Below, piece after piece: positions 7,221 through 12,116 of a stretch of 12,116 nucleotides of DNA; positions within the stretch are counted from its first letter, which is position 1, and every line of letters begins with the position of its first letter. The translations under genes were made by a program, and so were the position numbers. The stretch is taken from the NCBI GenBank assembly GCA_051011135.1, contig JBPCUO010000031.1:1-12116 (forward strand). The letters are read 5' to 3'. Origin of the DNA: JACOND01 sp051011135. GTDB lineage: Bacteria > Bdellovibrionota > Bdellovibrionia > Bdellovibrionales > UBA1609. Below the pieces are notes generated by a model. That model was given only the letters and a program-made list of their open reading frames with translations, searched no databases and had not been told where the DNA came from.

Positions 7221-7281
7221 CTAATGAAGATTACAAATTCTTGCTAAAGAAATCAACAAACTTACTAAAGAAACCAACAAA
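7221..7281. repeat. Three phased approximate 17-base repeats in the tandem-Fis/ftsK divergent region
   Basis: Copies are CTAATGAAGATTACAAA (7221-7237), CTAAAGAAATCAACAAA (7244-7260) and CTAAAGAAACCAACAAA (7265-7281). The last two differ at one base, and the first matches copy 2 at 12 of 17. Start-to-start distances are 23 and 21 bases, close to two helical turns, so all copies face roughly the same side of DNA. They lie 6-67 bases upstream of the tandem-Fis start codon, where an operator would be. That they bind a protein is inference. Confidence 0.6.
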
Positions 7282-7408
7282 GACTTTTGTTTATAAAAGA
7301 AAGTGTGGAAAAGCTTGAAAACAGACCTATCTTCTTGACCAACCCTATTTCGTTTTGTTAAAGCGCAAAAGAAAAAAAACCAGACTTTTTATTTCCTCGC
7401 TCTTTAGA

Positions 7409-7414
7409 TAAAAT
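7409..7414 (+). promoter_or_regulatory. Possible -10 element of ftsK
   Basis: TAAAAT matches the -10 consensus at 5 of 6 positions and ends 6 bases before the ftsK ATG, so transcription from it would begin at or beside the start codon. The region 17 bases upstream (TTTTTA) is a poor -35. A TTGACC at 7335 exists but has no good -10 partner. The chance-match risk is high in this AT-rich gap. Confidence 0.25.
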
Positions 7415-7420
7415 AAAAGG

Positions 7421-9814
7421 ATGAAATGGCATAAAGCTCGTAGACAGCAAGAAAAATGGAATTACCTTAAAGGAGGAGTGACTTTAAGCGGAACTCTTTT
7501 TTTAGCTCTTAGTTTTTTTAGCCACTCCCCTCAAGATCCTTCTTTTAATTCTTTTGGGCTTTCTATAAAAGTTTCTAATTACTGTGGCTATGTGGGAGCT
7601 TTTTTATCAGATCTTTTTTATCAAGGGTTTGGCCTCACCGCTTGGCTTTTTATTCCCTTAGGGTTTTTTCTGTCTTTTAAATTTTTTCAAAACAGATGGA
7701 CGAATAAGTTTTCTCAAAACCTAATTCTTTTTACACTTTTTTTAATTTCAGTTTCTTGTTTATTGAATCTTTATTTTCCAACGACTCATTTTTACAAAGA
7801 TACTGTCAGTTTAGGAGGAGCTTTTGCTCTTGTGATTCTCCGTGCTTTACAGCCCTTTTTTCACAAAACAGGAATGAGCTTAATTTTATGGTCTATAGTA
7901 ACTTTGAGTTTTTTAGTTTATGGGCAACAACCCTTTTTTAAATTTCTCTTTTTCTTCCAAAAGGCTGTTTTCAAATCCCTAAAAATAATTTTTATAGGAT
8001 TTCAAAAAACTTTTTCTTTTACATCTCATCAAGCTAAAAATCTTTTCTCTAAGGACTGGGGATTTCTTTTTAAAAAAATAGAATCTTTTATTTTAAAAAG
8101 AAACCAGCTTAAAAAATCAAAACCTAGTGCGGCAATCACCCAAGATTTTATAAACCCAGAGCCACAAAAAGCGATCCCAGAAGCTGCTTTTCAAAAAGCA
8201 GCTCGAGGCCGGCATGAAATCAAATCTAATGTAGCTCTAAAAAGCCCGCCAAAGCCGCAAGAGGAGGCCCTTGCTTCTTCAAAACCCGCGCCCTTAATTT
8301 CTCTTCATGGCGAGGAAAAAAGTGTTAAAGCAAAATTTACACTTAAAGATCGTCCTAACCTAGATTTTTTAATGGACCCTCCTGCAACTTCTCAAAAAGT
8401 AAGTCGTGAGGAAGTTGAGCTTCTCGCTCGAAAATTAATGGATAAATTCTCTCAGTTTTCTATTGAAGGTCGGGTCACTGCTATAAAAACAGGTCCCGCT
8501 GTTATTATGTTTGAGTTTAAGCCAGAAGCAGATGTTAAGTTGAGCCGAATCAAAGAGATGGCAACAGATTTAAGCCTCGCTTTAAGCAGTGAATCGGTTC
8601 GTATTATAGCTCCTATTCCTGGTCGAGATGTCGTTGGTATAGAAGCATCAAGCCCTTATAGAGCGAATGTTTATCTTAAAAACATGTTGAAAGAAAAAGA
8701 TTTTTTACGAGCTTCTTTGCCTTTAGTTTTGGGCCGAAGATCAGATAATTTAATTTGCATTAGAGATCTAGCTAAAATTCCGCATCTTTTAATTGCGGGA
8801 ACAACAGGGTCTGGAAAATCTGTTTTTGTTATTAGTTTTATTACAAGTCTTTTATTTCGTCACACTCCAGAAACTTTACGAATGATTTTAATAGATCCAA
8901 AGCGAGTAGATCTTGCTGCTTTTAATGAAGTTCCTCATTTGCTTTCTCCTATTGTTGCTTCTGCTTCTCAATCTATAAAAATACTTAATTGGGCTATTGC
9001 AGAAATGGAAAAACGATATCGATCTCTTTCTAAATTTGGGGCTCGCGACATCAGGTCTTTTAATGAACATATCAAGAGCTTAAAGTCGGAAGAAAAAAAG
9101 GAACATCAAAACTACAATGCAGACAAACATCCTCAACAAACTTATTACTTTGAACCCCTTCCTTTTATTTGCATTATTATAGAAGAGTTTGGAGATCTGA
9201 TGGCAGATACTCAATATAGAAAAGGAATTGAGCAAGCCGTTGTTCGACTGGCTCAAAAAGCAAGAGCCAGTGGAATACATTTGGTGTTAGCAATGCAAAG
9301 CCCAAGAAAAGATGTGGTGACTGGCCTGATTAAAACAAACATCCCTGGTCGAATTAGTTTTAAAGTTGCAAGCGGAACCGATTCGAGAGTGATTTTAGAT
9401 GAAGTCGGTGCAGAGCGCCTTCTTTCCCATGGGGACATGCTTTTTTTAGAACCCGGAACCTCAAAAGCTCTTCGTTACCATGGTCCTTTTGTGAATGAAT
9501 TAGAAGTTGCTAAAGTTGTAGAACATTGGCGAGCTCAAGGCGGAGCAGAATACGCTATAGAATCTTTTGATTCTCCAACTAAAAATTCCCTGCAAGGCTC
9601 GGGCTCTTATGGAGATATGGAAATGGATTCCATGTACGAGGAAATTTTTAATTACATTGTTGAAAATTGTGAATCGGTGAGTGCTTCTTTATTACAGAGA
9701 AAATTTCGTATAGGTTATCCAAGAGCGGCTCGATTGATAGAAGTTCTTTCTGAAGAGGGAGTTATTGGCCCTCCAAGGGGAAGTAAACCTAGAGAAGTTT
9801 TGATTCATAAATAA
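7421..9814 (+). CDS. ftsK: DNA translocase FtsK
   Basis: This septum-anchored motor pumps chromosomal DNA during division and helps resolve dimers with XerCD. The 797-residue protein has a basic start (MKWHKARRQQ), membrane segments at roughly 17-35, 53-85, 101-118 and 130-170, and a variable linker of lysine/proline-rich sequence to about 315. The motor domain (about 320-690) has Walker A GTTGSGKS at 460-467, and a winged-helix gamma domain at about 738-797 for reading orienting DNA sites (SASLLQRKFRIGYPRAARLIE). Two conserved motor motifs deviate: Walker B reads IIIEEFGDLM where family members have a DE pair, and the usual ATQRPS is AMQSPR (624-629). AAAGG abuts the ATG with no spacing, so the start is less certain than the gene. 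It is transcribed divergently from the tandem-Fis/dnaB unit. Confidence 0.95.
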   Translation: MKWHKARRQQEKWNYLKGGVTLSGTLFLALSFFSHSPQDPSFNSFGLSIKVSNYCGYVGAFLSDLFYQGFGLTAWLFIPLGFFLSFKFFQNRWTNKFSQNLILFTLFLISVSCLLNLYFPTTHFYKDTVSLGGAFALVILRALQPFFHKTGMSLILWSIVTLSFLVYGQQPFFKFLFFFQKAVFKSLKIIFIGFQKTFSFTSHQAKNLFSKDWGFLFKKIESFILKRNQLKKSKPSAAITQDFINPEPQKAIPEAAFQKAARGRHEIKSNVALKSPPKPQEEALASSKPAPLISLHGEEKSVKAKFTLKDRPNLDFLMDPPATSQKVSREEVELLARKLMDKFSQFSIEGRVTAIKTGPAVIMFEFKPEADVKLSRIKEMATDLSLALSSESVRIIAPIPGRDVVGIEASSPYRANVYLKNMLKEKDFLRASLPLVLGRRSDNLICIRDLAKIPHLLIAGTTGSGKSVFVISFITSLLFRHTPETLRMILIDPKRVDLAAFNEVPHLLSPIVASASQSIKILNWAIAEMEKRYRSLSKFGARDIRSFNEHIKSLKSEEKKEHQNYNADKHPQQTYYFEPLPFICIIIEEFGDLMADTQYRKGIEQAVVRLAQKARASGIHLVLAMQSPRKDVVTGLIKTNIPGRISFKVASGTDSRVILDEVGAERLLSHGDMLFLEPGTSKALRYHGPFVNELEVAKVVEHWRAQGGAEYAIESFDSPTKNSLQGSGSYGDMEMDSMYEEIFNYIVENCESVSASLLQRKFRIGYPRAARLIEVLSEEGVIGPPRGSKPREVLIHK

Positions 9815-9864
9815 AAGATGTAGAAATCCTTAACCTTTTTTGAACTTAATGATAAGCAGATCTT

Positions 9865-10743
9865 ATGAGCTTTTCTGGAATAACGACAGCTTTAGTAACA
9901 CCTTTTTTGTCCCAAAAACTGGATCAAAAATCTTTTTTTAATCTTTTAGAAGATCAAACCAAACAAGGTATTAAAAGTTTTGTGTTGAACGGAACAACAG
10001 GAGAGAGTCCTACTTTAAAGGAAGAAGAAGTCCGACAGCTTTGTCTTTGGTTTCAAGATTTTCAAAAAACAAAAAACATTAAATTAAATCTCCTATTAGG
10101 AACAGGAACTTTTAGTACAGAAGTGACTTTAGAAAAAACAAAAAAAGCTGAGGGTTTAGGAGCTTCTGCTGTGTTAGTGGTAACTCCTTATTATAACAAA
10201 CCCTCTCAAGAAGGTCTCTTAGAGCATTTCTCTTTAGTTGCAAAAGCAACCCCCCTTCCTGTTATTCTTTATAATGTTCCTTCTCGAACCTCCTCTTCTT
10301 TGGAGCTTGCTACCATCAAAGAACTTGCTTTAATTCCAAATATTATAGGAATTAAAGAAGCTTCAGGAGATGTGGATTTTTTAATAAAAATTCGGGAGAC
10401 TTGCTCGAAAGATTTTTTATTTTTAAGCGGAGATGATTTTACAGCTGTCAAAAGCATGGTTTTAGGTGGTGATGGAGTGATCTCTGTTGCTTCTCATGTT
10501 TTAGGAAAAGTATTTTTATCTTGGTTTAAAAGAGCGACAACGGAAAAGGAATTGGTTTTAAAAGAATTTGAGAAGTATGAATCTTTTTTAAAAGAGCTTT
10601 ATGCCACTACAAACCCTATAGGGATAAAACAACTTTTAAAACAAAAAAAAATTATCACCTCTTCGGAGTTAAGACTTCCTTTAAAACAAGCTAAGGAAAA
10701 ATCGAGCTTATTAGAGGATCTGTTTTTGGAGTTGGAACAATGA
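9865..10743 (+). CDS. dapA: 4-hydroxy-tetrahydrodipicolinate synthase
   Basis: This cytoplasmic enzyme condenses pyruvate with aspartate semialdehyde, the first committed step to diaminopimelate and lysine. The 292 residues are the normal TIM-barrel length. GTTGES at 43-48 holds the threonine pair of the active site, VTPYYNKPSQEGL starts at 106, Tyr136 in LYNVPSRT is the catalytic tyrosine with Arg141 following, and IGIKEASGD places the Schiff-base lysine at K164. GGDGVISVASHV and NPIGIKQLL are also typical. The gene begins 50 bases after ftsK with no terminator and no good Shine-Dalgarno, so it could share the ftsK transcript or have its own start nearby. Its stop overlaps dapB as ATGA, giving translational coupling of consecutive pathway steps. 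Confidence 0.96.
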   Translation: MSFSGITTALVTPFLSQKLDQKSFFNLLEDQTKQGIKSFVLNGTTGESPTLKEEEVRQLCLWFQDFQKTKNIKLNLLLGTGTFSTEVTLEKTKKAEGLGASAVLVVTPYYNKPSQEGLLEHFSLVAKATPLPVILYNVPSRTSSSLELATIKELALIPNIIGIKEASGDVDFLIKIRETCSKDFLFLSGDDFTAVKSMVLGGDGVISVASHVLGKVFLSWFKRATTEKELVLKEFEKYESFLKELYATTNPIGIKQLLKQKKIITSSELRLPLKQAKEKSSLLEDLFLELEQ

Positions 10744-11429
10744 AAAATCTTTTCCGCAAAAAAAAGGGGATGCGTCTTGCTTTGGCGGGAGATAAGGGAC
10801 GCATGGGAAGATCTTTAAAAGCTCTTATTAAAAAAGATTCTTCTAAAAAAGTGGTTGCTTTAGCCAATTCCAAAACTTCTCCAGATGCATGGAAGGCTAA
10901 AGAGATAGATCTTGTTATTGATTTTTCTTCTCCTCGATTATTTTCTCAGGTTCTTTTATGGTGTTTTCAAAATAAAAAACCTTTTGTAAGTGGGACAACA
11001 GGATTGAGCTTAAAACAAAAAAAACAAATGAAATCCTTTTCTAAAAAAATTCCTATTTTTTATTCTGAAAATATGAGTTGGGGAGTTTTTCAATTAGGGC
11101 AATATCTTCGTCAAACAACCAAGGCCGCTTTTTCAATTCTTCTGGAAGATAAGCATCATAAATATAAGAAGGACCGGCCGAGTGGAACAGCGTTAAGATT
11201 AAAAAAAGAGTTTCCTTTGAGTCTTCAAAAAAAAGTCAGAATTAAAAGCTATAGACAGGGATTAGAGTTTGGAACCCATAGAATTTCTTTAAAAACTTCT
11301 GAAGAGGAAATTTTATTAGAACATAAAGCTCTTAATAGATCTGTTTTTTCTAAAGGAGCTTTAAAAGCTTCAGAGTTTTTAGTGAAAAAATCCCGTGGTC
11401 TTTATTCTATTGTTGATCTTTATAAATAA
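10740..11429 (+). CDS. dapB: 4-hydroxy-tetrahydrodipicolinate reductase (short form)
   Basis: This NAD(P)H-dependent enzyme reduces the DapA product on the way to lysine and diaminopimelate. The nucleotide loop GDKGRMG (17-23), VIDFSSP (59-65), FVSGTTGLS (82-90) and the catalytic segment HHKYKKDRPSGTALRL follow in order; H139 and K143 occupy the catalytic positions of the usual HHxxKxDxPSGT motif, and the ending GLYSIVDLYK is typical. At 229 residues it is shorter than the usual 240-270: the stretch between the first beta-alpha unit and VIDFSSP is only about 20 residues, where most family members have about 40. The start at 10740 is supported by the overlap with dapA and GGAG at 10728-10731. 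An alternative ATG at 10770 would place the start nearer the nucleotide loop. Confidence 0.92.
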   Translation: MKNLFRKKKGMRLALAGDKGRMGRSLKALIKKDSSKKVVALANSKTSPDAWKAKEIDLVIDFSSPRLFSQVLLWCFQNKKPFVSGTTGLSLKQKKQMKSFSKKIPIFYSENMSWGVFQLGQYLRQTTKAAFSILLEDKHHKYKKDRPSGTALRLKKEFPLSLQKKVRIKSYRQGLEFGTHRISLKTSEEEILLEHKALNRSVFSKGALKASEFLVKKSRGLYSIVDLYK

Positions 11430-11443
11430 GAACTTCCTTTTTC

Positions 11444-11472
11444 TTGCTTTTTTTCCAGAAAAAATTTAAAAA
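11444..11472 (+). promoter_or_regulatory. Weak candidate promoter of the transaldolase gene
   Basis: TTGCTT (11444-11449, 3 of 6) and TAAAAA (11467-11472, 4 of 6) are 17 bases apart in the 52-base gap after dapB. The predicted start would be about 3 bases before the ATG. The match is weak and the gap is poly-T/poly-A rich, so read-through from dapB is equally plausible. Confidence 0.2.
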
Positions 11473-11481
11473 GATTTAGAA

Positions 11482-12116
11482 ATGAAAATTTTTATTGATA
11501 CCGCTGATATTCATGAAATTAAAGAAGCTTTTGATCGAGGCTGGATTGATGGAGTGACAACTAATCCTTCTTTAGTTTCTAAAGTTGAAAAAACACACGA
11601 AGATCTTATTAAAGAAATTTGTGAATTTTTAAAAGACAAACCTGTTTCAGCAGAGGTCTTATCCGTAACGGCAAAAGAGATGGTTGAAGAAGGAGTTCGT
11701 CTTTTTAAGATACATCCTTCCGTTGTTGTAAAAATTCCTTTAACACTAGAAGGCTTAAAAGCTGTTAAAGAATTAAAATCAAAAAAGATACCTACCAATG
11801 TCACTCTTTGTTTTAGCGCTAATCAAGCTGCCTTAGCAGCAAAAGCAGGCGCTACTTTTGTTTCTGTTTTTGTAGGACGATTAGATGATATTGGTTATAA
11901 GGGAACAGACATTGCTATCGAGAGCCATCGTATTTTATCAGAGTATGGATTTAAAACTCAAATTCTGGCAGCATCCATTCGTCATCCAGAACATGTTTTA
12001 ACTCTTATGCGGGCAGGAGTTCCTATTTTTACAGTTCCTTACAAGGTTTTAAAGCAACTTATAAAAAATCCTTTAACAGACATTGGATTAAAAAAATTTT
12101 TAGAAGATGCTAAAAA
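11482..12116 (+). CDS. tal: Transaldolase of the small TalC/fructose-6-phosphate aldolase family (3' end cut by window edge)
   Basis: This single-domain TIM barrel moves a dihydroxyacetone unit between sugar phosphates in the non-oxidative pentose phosphate pathway; close relatives cleave fructose 6-phosphate instead. Starting MKIFIDTADIHEIKE, it runs 211 codons without a stop to the right edge, about the full length of 212-220, so only a few residues are missing. DGVTTNPSL (23-31) is the family signature, VVKIPLT puts the Schiff-base lysine at K84, and NVTLCFSANQAALAAKAGA plus VSVFVGRLDDIG favour the transaldolase branch over true aldolase. ILAASIRHP and NPLTDIGLKKFLEDAK close the barrel. 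There is no Shine-Dalgarno before the ATG. It lies 52 bases after dapB, without an obvious functional link to it. Confidence 0.94.
   Translation, partial: MKIFIDTADIHEIKEAFDRGWIDGVTTNPSLVSKVEKTHEDLIKEICEFLKDKPVSAEVLSVTAKEMVEEGVRLFKIHPSVVVKIPLTLEGLKAVKELKSKKIPTNVTLCFSANQAALAAKAGATFVSVFVGRLDDIGYKGTDIAIESHRILSEYGFKTQILAASIRHPEHVLTLMRAGVPIFTVPYKVLKQLIKNPLTDIGLKKFLEDAK

Noticed and set aside
7284..7299. CTTTT/AAAAG hairpin in the tandem-Fis/ftsK gap
   Set aside because: A five-pair, mostly A/T stem with a six-base loop is common in such DNA and has no matching T-tract or operator logic.
7335..7363. TTGACC with TTAAAG 17 bases later as an ftsK promoter
   Set aside because: The -10 half matches at only 3 of 6 positions; the TAAAAT at 7409 is a better, though still weak, candidate.
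7469..7480. Strong AAAGGAGGA directly before an in-frame GTG inside ftsK
   Set aside because: There is no spacer between the motif and the GTG, and that start would remove the basic segment expected before the first membrane helix; the bases are explained by Lys-Gly-Gly codons.
1..12116. Mobile elements, CRISPR arrays, phage genes or toxin-antitoxin pairs
   Set aside because: None were seen on either strand; the genes are core metabolic, ribosomal and replication functions with uniform AT-rich composition.

Overview
The window is AT-rich (roughly one third G+C by eye) and looks like an ordinary chromosomal housekeeping stretch of a Gram-negative bacterium. The succinate dehydrogenase is the three-subunit SdhC-SdhA-SdhB form with a five-helix cytochrome b, as in Deltaproteobacteria-like lineages, Bacteroidota and Campylobacterota. 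Combined with a Fis-family protein, an EtfB, a DapA/DapB lysine/peptidoglycan branch and an FtsK, this suggests a low-GC delta-like lineage such as Bdellovibrionota. That placement is inference, not proof. No mobile element, CRISPR array, tRNA or rRNA was seen, and no gene-free stretch exceeds about 210 bases.

Layout. Positions 1-744 (minus) are etfB, running off the left edge. A 97-base divergent gap separates it from the plus-strand sdhC-sdhA-sdhB operon (842-4197). A 55-base gap leads to rpsF-rplI (4253-5277), which overlap by a GTGA and have no rpsR between them. Facing them on the minus strand, with a 7-base tail-to-tail overlap, is a two-gene unit: an unusual protein made of two complete Fis-like domains (7214-6639), followed 6 bases later by the replicative helicase dnaB (6632-5271). 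A 206-base divergent region carrying phased direct repeats separates this unit from ftsK (7421-9814). Then come dapA and dapB (9865-11429, ATGA overlap) and a transaldolase of the small TalC/FSA family (11482 to the right edge, essentially complete).

How the genes fit together. EtfB and SdhCAB both feed electrons from flavin-dependent oxidations toward the quinone pool. RpsF and RplI are ribosomal proteins whose usual neighbour DnaB has been kept nearby but inverted. DnaB and FtsK act at the start and end of the chromosome cycle, and the tandem-Fis protein between them could be a nucleoid or transcription factor acting on the shared divergent control region. DapA/DapB make the precursor of lysine and diaminopimelate, and the transaldolase belongs to sugar-phosphate metabolism.

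The most unusual element is the tandem-Fis gene with three approximate 17-base repeats, spaced 23 and 21 bases apart, directly in front of it. Other points worth a look are the missing rpsR, a 54-residue charged tail on L9, an FtsK with altered Walker B and TQRPS motifs, a shortened DapB, and a pattern in which operon-first genes lack well-placed Shine-Dalgarno sequences while internal genes usually have them.
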